The notes below the pieces were generated by a model. The model made no database searches, had not been told where the DNA came from, and worked only from the letters and a program-made list of their open reading frames with translations. The translations under genes and the position numbers were made by a program. Shown piece after piece: positions 6,937 to 14,113 of a stretch of 14,290 nt of DNA. The stretch lies in contig CAIPFS010000404.1 of assembly GCA_903864375.1 (NCBI GenBank), positions 1-14,290 on the forward strand, in the 5' to 3' direction. The DNA comes from an uncultured Verrucomicrobiota bacterium. GTDB lineage: Bacteria > Verrucomicrobiota > Verrucomicrobiia > Limisphaerales > UBA9464. The first letter of the stretch is position 1. Each line of letters starts with the position of its first letter.

Positions 6937-8048
6937 CCGGGAAAGTCGGTATCCGTGGCAAAAGGGTTGGACTGCCCGTCCGATCTTTCCGCGAGTTCGG
7001 CGGGAACTCCACGGCGCGCAACGCTGACGAGGATGCCAATCAGCGTGAGGGTGACCACCACCCCGGTTCCCCCCCGACTGATCAGGGGAAGCGGCATCCC
7101 CTTGTTGGGAAGGAGATCGGTGACCACCCCGATATTGATGCACGCCTGGGCTGCGATGAGGAAGGTGGAACCGGCCGCCAGCAATTCGCCAAAGCGATCG
7201 GCGGCCCGGGTGGTGATGACGGCGCCGCAAAAAAGGATAGTCACGTAGGCGGCAAGAACACCCAGGGTAAATGTCAGTCCCAATTCCTCTCCCACCACCG
7301 GGAAAATAAAATCGGTATGCTGTTCGGGGATTTTGAACTTGAAGGTCCCCTGCCCCAGGCCGGTTCCATCCACACCCCCGGCCCCAAAGGCATAGAGCCC
7401 CTGTTGAACCTGATAGTAGGCATCCTTGTTTCCCGCGGGGTTCAAAAAGGTTTCCCAGCGGCGACGGGCATAGTCACTGGAGTTGACGAGGCTTACGAAC
7501 AAGGCCAGGACGGCCACCACGGGAAGGACCACATGGGAAATCCGCACGCCCGCGACGAGCATCAGCAGGAAGCTGACGAGGGCCAGCAAGGCCGAGGTTC
7601 CCTTGTCCGGTTCTGCCAGAATCAGGGCCAGCGGAACCAGGGGAATCGCCAGCATGACAACGGTACCCCGCCAGAAGCGATTGATGTGATGGGTGTACCG
7701 GGCTCCATACCACGCCAGGGCGAGGATGATGGCCGGTTTGGCAAAGTCGGAGGGTTGAGTCCCCCAAAGCCAGCGTTGAGCGCCGTTGGTCGATGTCCCC
7801 AGCGGACTGATGGTCAATGCCAGGAGAAGAACGACGAATCCGTACGCCGCCCACACCCAGCGCTCCCAGCGCCGGTAATCGAGGGCACCGACCACTGCCA
7901 GCCCCACAAATCCAATGAGACAGGCGACCACCTGCTTCAGGACGAAGGTATAATCCGGCTTCAGCATGGTCGCGCTCGTCAGCATGACGATGCTGAGCGT
8001 CACGAGGCTTCCGACAGCCCCGAGCAGGAAGGCAATGGCGCGGTTCAC
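6933..8048 (-). CDS. ftsW: SEDS peptidoglycan glycosyltransferase FtsW
   Basis: A multi-pass SEDS-family polymerase that makes septal glycan from lipid II together with FtsI; 371 aa with about ten hydrophobic segments. Family motifs are NGAQRWL (88-94), QPSDFAKPA (98-106), AEPDKGTS (145-152), PEQHTDFIFPVVGEELG (241-257) with the conserved HTD aspartate, and GVVTDLLPNKGMPLPLISRGGT (307-328), where the usual SYGG reads SRGG. The start is GTG at 8048-8046. No Shine-Dalgarno is visible, and an in-frame TGA lies just upstream, so no longer form is possible. The GTG is 9 nt after the stop of the 59-aa ORF, which could supply ribosomes by coupling. FtsW rather than RodA is inferred from its place before murG. 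Confidence 0.94.
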   Translation of the reverse strand: MNRAIAFLLGAVGSLVTLSIVMLTSATMLKPDYTFVLKQVVACLIGFVGLAVVGALDYRRWERWVWAAYGFVVLLLALTISPLGTSTNGAQRWLWGTQPSDFAKPAIILALAWYGARYTHHINRFWRGTVVMLAIPLVPLALILAEPDKGTSALLALVSFLLMLVAGVRISHVVLPVVAVLALFVSLVNSSDYARRRWETFLNPAGNKDAYYQVQQGLYAFGAGGVDGTGLGQGTFKFKIPEQHTDFIFPVVGEELGLTFTLGVLAAYVTILFCGAVITTRAADRFGELLAAGSTFLIAAQACINIGVVTDLLPNKGMPLPLISRGGTGVVVTLTLIGILVSVARRGVPAELAERSDGQSNPFATDTDFPG

Positions 8049-8057
8049 AGTAATCGG

Positions 8058-8237
8058 TCAGTAGGCGAAGGGGTCCGCCCCGGTGACGGCCACCGGGAGC
8101 AGACCACTCGCAGATTTACTTCCGGAAATACCCCGAAGCCGTCGGAGCCTTTCCGTTGAGGAGGTGCTCACCATGGGCATGCAGGACCGTTGATTCGTTC
8201 GGAAGGTCATTGGAATCGAGGTCTGCATGAGTTTCAT
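8058..8237 (-). CDS. Possible small protein (59 aa) between LysM gene and ftsW
   Basis: An unrecognised ORF running from ATG 8237-8235 to TGA 8060-8058, filling almost all of the 203-bp gap between the LysM gene and ftsW. AGGGA stands five bases before the ATG, a plausible Shine-Dalgarno, and the stop lies 9 nt before the ftsW GTG. The product starts MKLMQTSIPM, is rich in Ser, Arg and Thr, has a basic stretch (RLRRLRG, 30-36), and ends in a mildly hydrophobic VAVTGADPFAY. No membrane helix, signal peptide or known domain is seen. My hand count gives about 69% G or C at third codon positions. A 59-codon open frame is not rare by chance in GC-rich DNA, so this is a candidate only. The alternative is a non-coding leader. 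Confidence 0.4.
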   Translation of the reverse strand: MKLMQTSIPMTFRTNQRSCMPMVSTSSTERLRRLRGISGSKSASGLLPVAVTGADPFAY

Positions 8238-8242
8238 TTTCG

Positions 8243-8247
8243 TCCCT
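8243..8247 (-). promoter_or_regulatory. Possible Shine-Dalgarno of the 59-aa ORF
   Basis: AGGGA on the minus strand, five bases before the ATG at 8237 and just after the LysM gene stop. It is the main sign that the small ORF may be translated. Confidence 0.4.
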
Positions 8248-8251
8248 GAGC

Positions 8252-9094
8252 TCAGCGGGGAGGCTGGGTTCCGGTGGTGGCAGGAGCGGAGGGTGCCGTC
8301 GTCGTCGTCGAGGCTGGAGCCTCGGCAGCGGCCTTCGCCGGAACCTTCAATTTCCTGCCCACGACGATGTTGTTGTTCTTGAGTCCGTTGAGGGCTTTGA
8401 TCTCCTTCACCGTGGTTCCATACTTGCGAGCAATCTTGGAGAGGTTGTCACCGCCCTTGACGATGTATTCAGTCGTCTCCCCCGTTGCGCCACTGCCCGA
8501 GGCCGTCTTGACCGTTTCGTCGGCGGGATGCGTGGAGGTGGAGGTGGATGCGGAGGACTTGGATGTGCCTCCGGCCGGAATCTGGATGGTCATTCCCGCC
8601 TTGAGCTTCTTGGGATCCAATCCCGGGTTGGCTTCCAGGAGGGCCTTCGTGGTGACGCCGTGGGCCTTGGCGATTTTGGCCGGATTATCATTGGCCTTCA
8701 CCTTGTACTCGCCTGCGCCCGCGGCTGGCGCCGCGGTGCTGTCAGTAATCACCGGGGGATTGGTCACCACCGGAGGGGTGACGACCGGCGAATTGGACAG
8801 CGGCGAGGTGTAAATCGGAAGCGGCGGCGGAGCCGAGGTCGATGTGGTGGTGAACGCATCTGTCGGGCTGGTCAGAAGATTGGTATCCGGGGCGACGGCG
8901 GCACCTCCTGCCCCTCCGATGGTCGTGTCCGTCTGGGTTTGCTTCTTCTCCTTGTCGCAGCCGAGGATCAGGAATCCTCCAAGGACAAAGACGTGAAGGG
9001 CGACGATCAAGGCTGCGACCTGTAGGGACGACTTACTGCGGGCTTGCTGTTCCAGCAATGAACCCTGTGGGGCGAGTGGATTGGGTGTGCTCAT
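8252..9094 (-). CDS. Membrane-anchored protein with two LysM domains
   Basis: A 280-aa predicted peptidoglycan-binding protein of the cell envelope. It has a polar N-terminus of about 23 residues, a hydrophobic helix at about 24-45, a Thr/Pro/Ser-rich linker at about 50-127, and two LysM domains at about 129-173 (from EYKVKANDNPAKIAKAHGV) and 209-252 (from EYIVKGGDNLSKIARKYGT). A Ser/Thr-rich spacer separates the LysM domains, and an Ala/Thr/Pro tail ends the protein. Cys46 follows the helix (LILGC) and could be lipidated, but the N-region is long for a lipoprotein signal, so a bitopic membrane protein is the likelier reading. No catalytic domain is present. The ATG at 9094-9092 starts MSTPNPLAPQ; upstream is only a weak GGCGGA. 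It occupies the place where murD normally stands between mraY and ftsW, so a septal role is inferred. Confidence 0.9.
   Translation of the reverse strand: MSTPNPLAPQGSLLEQQARSKSSLQVAALIVALHVFVLGGFLILGCDKEKKQTQTDTTIGGAGGAAVAPDTNLLTSPTDAFTTTSTSAPPPLPIYTSPLSNSPVVTPPVVTNPPVITDSTAAPAAGAGEYKVKANDNPAKIAKAHGVTTKALLEANPGLDPKKLKAGMTIQIPAGGTSKSSASTSTSTHPADETVKTASGSGATGETTEYIVKGGDNLSKIARKYGTTVKEIKALNGLKNNNIVVGRKLKVPAKAAAEAPASTTTTAPSAPATTGTQPPR
8297..8310 (+). repeat. Short CGT trinucleotide run in the LysM gene
   Basis: Four CGT units plus CG, read on the minus strand as four ACG (Thr) codons, residues 263-266 in the Thr/Pro tail after the second LysM domain. Such a run can change length by slippage without shifting the frame. 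It is probably just low-complexity linker sequence. Confidence 0.5.
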
Positions 9095-9342
9095 GGTTGT
9101 AGTCCGCCGCGTGGCGGGTAAATTCGAGGTTTGGGTTGGATGGCATGGACGGCACTGCGGGCCCTCAACCCGCCACGACGTCGGTGGAAAACGAAATGGC
9201 GGCGGAAAACCTGACCGCCGGAACACTTGCTTAAGGCCGAGACCAGTCCGGGTGCAAGCAGGGAAGCGCTCATCGACGTCCGAACAGGCAAAATTGTCTG
9301 AAATTCGGAAAGCGATGAAGCGTTGGGGTGGATCAGGTTCAT
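9091..9342 (-). CDS. Possible small protein (83 aa) bridging mraY and the LysM gene
   Basis: An unrecognised ORF that exactly fills the 244-bp gap between mraY and the LysM gene. Its ATG (9342-9340) overlaps the mraY stop as ATGA, and its TGA (9093-9091) overlaps the LysM start codon as ATGA. The product starts MNLIHPNASSLSEFQ, has a short apolar stretch (SASLLAPGLVSALS, 25-38), then an Arg-rich part (FRRHF, HRRRGGLRAR) and a Pro-rich end. No domain is recognised. Third codon positions are only about 55-60% G or C by hand count, lower than expected for a gene here, and no Shine-Dalgarno is obvious. It may be a real coupled small gene, a remnant of a lost gene, or chance. The same stretch shows no convincing promoter. 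Confidence 0.35.
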   Translation of the reverse strand: MNLIHPNASSLSEFQTILPVRTSMSASLLAPGLVSALSKCSGGQVFRRHFVFHRRRGGLRARSAVHAIQPKPRIYPPRGGLQP

Positions 9343-10466
9343 CGGACTTTGAGTGAACTCAGGGCCACGATCGCGCAAAGGAAACCGGCAATATAGAATC
9401 GGGTGACGATTTTCGATTCCGGCCAGCCCTTCTTCCGAAAATGGTGATGCAACGGGGACATGAGGAATATCCGCCTGCCCTGCCCGTGCCGGATACGGGT
9501 GTATTTAAACCAGCCGACTTGCAGCATCACGCTGAGCGCCTCCGCCACAAAGACCCCTCCCGCCACAGGCAGGATCAACGGCTGATGAATGAGAACGGCC
9601 ATGATCCCCAGAGCCCCGCCCAGTGCGAGGGAGCCGGTATCCCCCATGAAGACCTCTGCCGGGTGGCAGTTGAACCAAAGAAAACCGAGACACGATCCCA
9701 GCAAGGCGGCACAAACCACGGTCAATTCCCCGGCTCCCGGCACGATGGGAAGCAACAGGTAGTTCGCCAGTCGGGCATTTCCAGCAATGTAGGTCATGAC
9801 CAGGAAGACAAGGCTGGCAATCAGGGTGCAACCGGTGGCCAGGCCATCCATGCCATCGGTCAGATTCACCGCATTGGAACTCCCGACAATGGTCAGCACG
9901 GTCAGGAGCGCTCCGACTATGGGGACATTCACCCACAGCGGATGCTTCATGAACGGCAGATGGATGTCGGAAACAAGGCTCTGGGTGGACGGCAATTGGG
10001 AAAGGTAGACGGCAATCGCCAGGCCCAACCCGATCTGGACGTAAAACTTCACGCGGGAGGCGGCTCCCTGGCTGTTTTGTTTGGTGACTTTGAGCCAGTC
10101 GTCATAGAAGCCCAGGCCGGCAAGGACGATCATCGACAGGACCGTCAGCAGGACCAACGCATTCCAACGCGCCCAGAGGAGCACCGACAAATCGAGCACC
10201 AGAACAATGAGAATCCCACCCATGGTGGGAGTGCCTCGCTTCGCCGCATCGGCAGCGGCGACAACGGACTCGGGCGCCCCGTCCCGCACATCCTTGGGAC
10301 GGTAATCCTGGCGGAACTTGATTTCCCTCAGCCATCGAATGACCGAGGGGCCCAGCCACATCGACAGCAGCAAAGCCGTCACCGCAGCCCCGGCGCACCG
10401 GAAGGTGACGTAGCGGAACACCGTCCAGGGCGAGAACGGGAAGAGTTCAGAAAGGCGGTAAAGCAT
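9339..10466 (-). CDS. mraY: Phospho-MurNAc-pentapeptide transferase MraY
   Basis: An integral membrane enzyme that transfers phospho-MurNAc-pentapeptide to undecaprenyl phosphate, making lipid I; 375 aa with about ten hydrophobic segments. Motifs are GTPTMGG (78-84), YDDWLK with the Asp pair (121-126), NLTDGMDGLA (201-210), FMGDTGSL (273-280) and PLHHHF (338-343). Just before GTPTMGG the cytoplasmic loop reads RDGAPES-VVAAADAA-KRGTP, about five residues longer than E. coli and lacking its His after PES. The ATG at 10466-10464 follows the murF stop as TGATATG; a TTG at 10475 is in frame but would overlap murF by eight bases. No Shine-Dalgarno is evident, so coupling to murF is likely. Downstream comes the LysM gene rather than murD. 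Confidence 0.97.
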   Translation of the reverse strand: MLYRLSELFPFSPWTVFRYVTFRCAGAAVTALLLSMWLGPSVIRWLREIKFRQDYRPKDVRDGAPESVVAAADAAKRGTPTMGGILIVLVLDLSVLLWARWNALVLLTVLSMIVLAGLGFYDDWLKVTKQNSQGAASRVKFYVQIGLGLAIAVYLSQLPSTQSLVSDIHLPFMKHPLWVNVPIVGALLTVLTIVGSSNAVNLTDGMDGLATGCTLIASLVFLVMTYIAGNARLANYLLLPIVPGAGELTVVCAALLGSCLGFLWFNCHPAEVFMGDTGSLALGGALGIMAVLIHQPLILPVAGGVFVAEALSVMLQVGWFKYTRIRHGQGRRIFLMSPLHHHFRKKGWPESKIVTRFYIAGFLCAIVALSSLKVR

Positions 10467-10467
10467 A

Positions 10468-11943
10468 TCAGACAAGAGCCAGCGGTGCTTCCCGCCGGAA
10501 CCCGGTTGAACATTGGAACGGCTCCGGACCGGGGTCCCCGGTCAGGGCGGTTCCCTTCCGACATTCCAGTGCGGCCAGCAGCCCTTCGGTGATCCGCTCC
10601 AACCCGCTGGAACGGGAGGCCTTGATCAGGACGGAATCCCCCTCCCGGACGTAATCGATGAGAGCGGACAGGGCGGGATCCACCGCGCAGAAGACCTGAC
10701 TGCGGGCAGGTCCGGCGGCAGATGCCGTCACCGGGGCGTGAAGCCCGATGGCAAACAGGGCATCGAAACCTAGCCGCGCCGCAGCCCGTCCCACCTCCGC
10801 ATGCGCGGTCTCGGTTGTGCGCCCCAGTTCCGCCATGTCACCGAGAACCGCCACACGGCGGCCCGCACACGGGAGATCGGCAAGGGTCTGAAGCGCGGCT
10901 AGAACGGAGTCGGCATTGGCGTTGTACGTGTCGTCGATGACACGAACGCCTGCCACCTTGCGCACGTTGAGTCGTCGCTGCGCAGGAATGAATCGGGACA
11001 GGGCCTCGCGGGCGCGGTCCGGATGGACACCCAGATGGGAAGCCACAGTCAGGGCCAGCACGGCATTGGAGACGGAATGGCGTCCGGGCAATGGAAGTGT
11101 CCATTCCCCCGACCACCCGGCAGCCGGCGAGTGAACCGTAAATTGGGTTCCCTCCCATGAAATCGAGCGAATTTCCGCCCGCCACTGGGAGGCCGGTCCA
11201 AAACCGACCCTGACCACCCGGGCTGAGGTCCGCGCCGCCATGTGATTGGCAAAGGCACACTCCGATTGGATGACCAGCAGGCCGCCTTCGCTGGCGGAGG
11301 GGAGCAACTCGGCCAGATTGCCTTCCTCAGCCGCCACGCCGGCGAGGTCGCCAAAGAATTCCAAATGTTCCCGGCCGATACTGGTGATCACCCCCACCCG
11401 GGGTGCCGCCAGACGAACGAGCGGGGCCAGTTCGCCGGGGTGATTGGTTCCCACCTCCAACACGGCCGCCTGATGATGGCGCTCCAATCGCAGCAACGAT
11501 GCAGGCAAACCAATGTCGTTGTTGAAGCTGGCCTCGCTCTTGAGGGTGCTCCGATCGGCGGACAGAAGCGCCGCCGTCATTTCCTTGGTCGTGGTTTTTC
11601 CGTTGGAACCTGCAACGCAAACCACCGGGATATCAAATTGCCGACGGTAAGCCCGGGCCATGCTGGCATAGGCGGCACGAGGGGAATCGACGAGGAGCAG
11701 CGGCATCCCCGCCGGTGCCCGGTCGCGCCAGGAGGAGGCGACAAGAGCGATCGCTCCCTTCTGGTGGACGACCGGAAGGTAGTCGTGGCCATCGAAGCGA
11801 TCCCCACGTAGAGCGACAAACAAATCGCCCGCCGCGACCTTCCGCGAATCCGTGACAACCCCGTGAATCCATTGACCGGGATCGGCCGCGACCGCTTCGG
11901 CACCGGCGGCTTCTGCAAAAAAGGAGAGGCGATGCGGTTCCAT
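10468..11943 (-). CDS. murF: UDP-MurNAc-tripeptide--D-Ala-D-Ala ligase MurF
   Basis: A cytoplasmic Mur ligase that adds D-Ala-D-Ala (the Ddl product) to the UDP-MurNAc tripeptide; 491 aa. It has the substrate domain DSRKVAAGDLFVALRG (32-47), P-loop AGSNGKTTTKEM (111-122), EASFNNDIGLP (137-147), EVGTN (163-167), IGREHLEFFGD (189-199), IDDTYNANADS (336-346), VAVLGDMAELG (364-374) and LIKASRSSGLE (439-449). NxNN and DDTYNAN mark it as MurF rather than MurC, D or E. At 203-208 it reads VAAEEG where E. coli MurF has VAKAKG, so Glu207 stands where the carbamylated Lys is expected. A tail of about 30 residues after the C-domain is extra. The ATG follows the ftsI stop by 3 nt (TGAACCATG). murE is not present upstream. 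Confidence 0.96.
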   Translation of the reverse strand: MEPHRLSFFAEAAGAEAVAADPGQWIHGVVTDSRKVAAGDLFVALRGDRFDGHDYLPVVHQKGAIALVASSWRDRAPAGMPLLLVDSPRAAYASMARAYRRQFDIPVVCVAGSNGKTTTKEMTAALLSADRSTLKSEASFNNDIGLPASLLRLERHHQAAVLEVGTNHPGELAPLVRLAAPRVGVITSIGREHLEFFGDLAGVAAEEGNLAELLPSASEGGLLVIQSECAFANHMAARTSARVVRVGFGPASQWRAEIRSISWEGTQFTVHSPAAGWSGEWTLPLPGRHSVSNAVLALTVASHLGVHPDRAREALSRFIPAQRRLNVRKVAGVRVIDDTYNANADSVLAALQTLADLPCAGRRVAVLGDMAELGRTTETAHAEVGRAAARLGFDALFAIGLHAPVTASAAGPARSQVFCAVDPALSALIDYVREGDSVLIKASRSSGLERITEGLLAALECRKGTALTGDPGPEPFQCSTGFRREAPLALV

Positions 11944-11946
11944 GGT

Positions 11947-14112
11947 TCAGCGGGGTGGGAGGTGGGCGGTCGCAAGGCTCCGGGGCCCGTCGAGGGGGGT
12001 GAACGTTTCGCCGGGTGACGCAGGAACGCTGGATGATGTCACCGGGGCCATCGCGGTCTGGTTGGTCTTGGAAAGGCTGGGAGGAAGCGCCAGATAGGCC
12101 GCAATATTCACCGCCAGCCGCTTGAAGATGGGGGCGCAGGCTTTTCCGCCATAGTAGGCCTTACCCGCAGCGGCCGGCTGATCCGCGTTGATCATCATGC
12201 AAATTTCCGGGGAATCCTCCGGGAAAAACCCAACGAAACTGGAGTAGTAAAGTGTGGTGGAATAGGCGTGAGTGGCCGGATCGACCTTCTTGCTCGTACC
12301 GGTCTTTCCGCAGACCCCGTAGTCCTCAAGCGCGGCCGCCTTGCCTGTCCCCCCCAGCACCACCTGACGCATCGCCTTGGTCATCATTTGTGCCGTGGCG
12401 GGACTGATGACCCGACGCACCGTCACCGGCTTGAATTCACGGACAACCCGTCCGTCGGCGGTTTCGAGTCGTTTGACCAACTGCGGGGCCATCAACACCC
12501 CTTGATTGGCAATGGCCGCCGCCGCCATACAAGTCTGAAGGGGTGTGGCAAACAATCCATACCCGTAAGGCAGACGGCTGGCTGCAACCGGATCCCACCG
12601 AACCACACCACCACCGGCCTCACCATGGAAAGCCATCTGGACCGGACGGCCTTTGACATATTTGGTAAAGATCCCCTCCTCGCCGCATTCGATTCCGGTG
12701 CGGGCGAGGTATCCGAATCGATAGATGTAATCACGGAATCGATTGGTTCCGAGCGCCAGCCCCAGCTTGGAGGCCCCCACGTTGCTCGAATGGGCAAAGG
12801 CCTCAATGACGGTCGTCAGGCCCTGATGATCCCCCTGATCGTCGTGAACCGGATATTTGATTCCCGGCGGTAGCCAATGACCGTTTTCGCAGTTGATCGA
12901 CGAATCCAGATTAAACAACCCCTCCTGCAAGGCGGCGGAATAGGTCACCAGCTTGAAGGTGGATCCCGGTTCGGCCGGGGCCATGATCGCGCGGTTTTGC
13001 AGGGCATCCAGGGAGGGAATCCGGCGGACATTGGGATTGAACGTCGGACGGTTGCCGAGTGCCAGCACCGCCCCGTCCCGCGGACGGACAATGATGATCG
13101 AGAGAGCCTTCGGGTGCAGTGAGTCCTCACCAAAGTCCAGAGCCTCCTCCACCATCCCCTGGATATTCGCGTCCAGGTTGAGCACCACGTTCAGCCCCTC
13201 GGACGCAGCCATTTCCCGCAATCGCAGCGGCACCAGCTCCCGATTGCCAAAGCGGTGACTTTCCAGAATGCCCGATGCCCCCTGAAGTTCGGCATCAAAT
13301 CGCTGTTCGAGTCCGGCGGCCCCCCGCACCGGCAACGGCGTCCGTAGATCTGCTCCCGGTGCCGCCAATCCATTGGTGGTATAGCCCAGGACGTGCGCCG
13401 CCAAGGCGTCCCGCGGATAAACCCGCATTTCATAGACCTCCGGGTAAAGCCCATTGGCCAGACACTCGACCGAATTGCTGCGAACCACCTTGTACCGGGC
13501 CCGCATCTCCTGCAATCGCGGCCGGGCGCTCTGGGTGATCTGGCGTCGCTGGAGCAAATCCCACCACGGAACCGACCTTTTTTGGGCAGCCAGGGCTTTG
13601 GTGGCATTGGTCACTTCATTCGCCAGACGCCAGTCCTCCGACAGCCGGTTGGTTTTCAACAACTGCGCCAGGGCTTCCCAGTTTTCCAGCGGAATATTGG
13701 TGGCGATACCGAGATTGCGATGCACCCGCGGAGGAAGGGACGCGGCGGTGGCGTTGGTTCCAGGAACCACCGGGGGCGGTTGAATCCGGGTGAGAAATTC
13801 GGCTTCGGTGATTCCCAGAAATGGAGCGGCCAGACGCGCCACTTCCGGGCCATAGGCCCCCAATTTCAACGGGTCGGCGCGAACCGTCACTTTGTAGCGG
13901 GAAAGCACCAATGGAACACCGTGGGCATCAACGATGGAACCCCGCCGACCGGAACGAACCACCCTGTATTCGGTGTTATCCGCCGATCGTTCCGCCGGTT
14001 GTCGCGGGGTGATGGCCTGAAGTTGAACGAGACGCCCGGCCAGAACGGCAAACACAACGACAAAGCCGCTGATGGTCCACCAGAATCGTTGCTGGGAAGG
14101 GCGTTCGGCCAT
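11947..14112 (-). CDS. ftsI: Septal peptidoglycan transpeptidase FtsI (class B penicillin-binding protein)
   Basis: A class B PBP of 721 aa that crosslinks septal peptidoglycan, working with FtsW. It has a short cytoplasmic end, one membrane helix at about 11-30, a pedestal domain starting RRGSIVDAHGVPL (56-68), and a transpeptidase domain with catalytic Ser384 in STFK (384-387), SSN (442-444) and KTGTSKK (603-609). The pedestal is long: about 130 residues at 85-215 look inserted compared with E. coli FtsI (588 aa). A Ser/Thr/Pro-rich tail of about 45 residues follows the catalytic domain, and there is no PASTA repeat. The ATG at 14112-14110 follows the upstream stop as TGATATG. Position between the ftsL slot and the Mur genes supports FtsI rather than an elongation PBP. 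Confidence 0.95.
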   Translation of the reverse strand: MAERPSQQRFWWTISGFVVVFAVLAGRLVQLQAITPRQPAERSADNTEYRVVRSGRRGSIVDAHGVPLVLSRYKVTVRADPLKLGAYGPEVARLAAPFLGITEAEFLTRIQPPPVVPGTNATAASLPPRVHRNLGIATNIPLENWEALAQLLKTNRLSEDWRLANEVTNATKALAAQKRSVPWWDLLQRRQITQSARPRLQEMRARYKVVRSNSVECLANGLYPEVYEMRVYPRDALAAHVLGYTTNGLAAPGADLRTPLPVRGAAGLEQRFDAELQGASGILESHRFGNRELVPLRLREMAASEGLNVVLNLDANIQGMVEEALDFGEDSLHPKALSIIIVRPRDGAVLALGNRPTFNPNVRRIPSLDALQNRAIMAPAEPGSTFKLVTYSAALQEGLFNLDSSINCENGHWLPPGIKYPVHDDQGDHQGLTTVIEAFAHSSNVGASKLGLALGTNRFRDYIYRFGYLARTGIECGEEGIFTKYVKGRPVQMAFHGEAGGGVVRWDPVAASRLPYGYGLFATPLQTCMAAAAIANQGVLMAPQLVKRLETADGRVVREFKPVTVRRVISPATAQMMTKAMRQVVLGGTGKAAALEDYGVCGKTGTSKKVDPATHAYSTTLYYSSFVGFFPEDSPEICMMINADQPAAAGKAYYGGKACAPIFKRLAVNIAAYLALPPSLSKTNQTAMAPVTSSSVPASPGETFTPLDGPRSLATAHLPPR

Positions 14113-14113
14113 A

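Noticed and set aside
6807..8159. 450-codon plus-strand ORF antisense to murG and ftsW
   Set aside because: It mirrors real, motif-bearing genes on the other strand, has Gly/Gln/His-rich low-complexity product and no known domain; typical GC-rich shadow.
9095..9338. Promoter for the LysM gene in the gap after mraY
   Set aside because: No pair of -35 and -10 like boxes with proper spacing could be identified by eye.
10467..10475. TTG start for mraY
   Set aside because: The ATG at 10466 sits next to the murF stop in the same TGATATG arrangement as ftsI and loses no conserved residue.
9441..10592. 383-codon plus-strand ORF antisense to mraY
   Set aside because: His/Gln-rich translation opposite a clear membrane enzyme; no domain.
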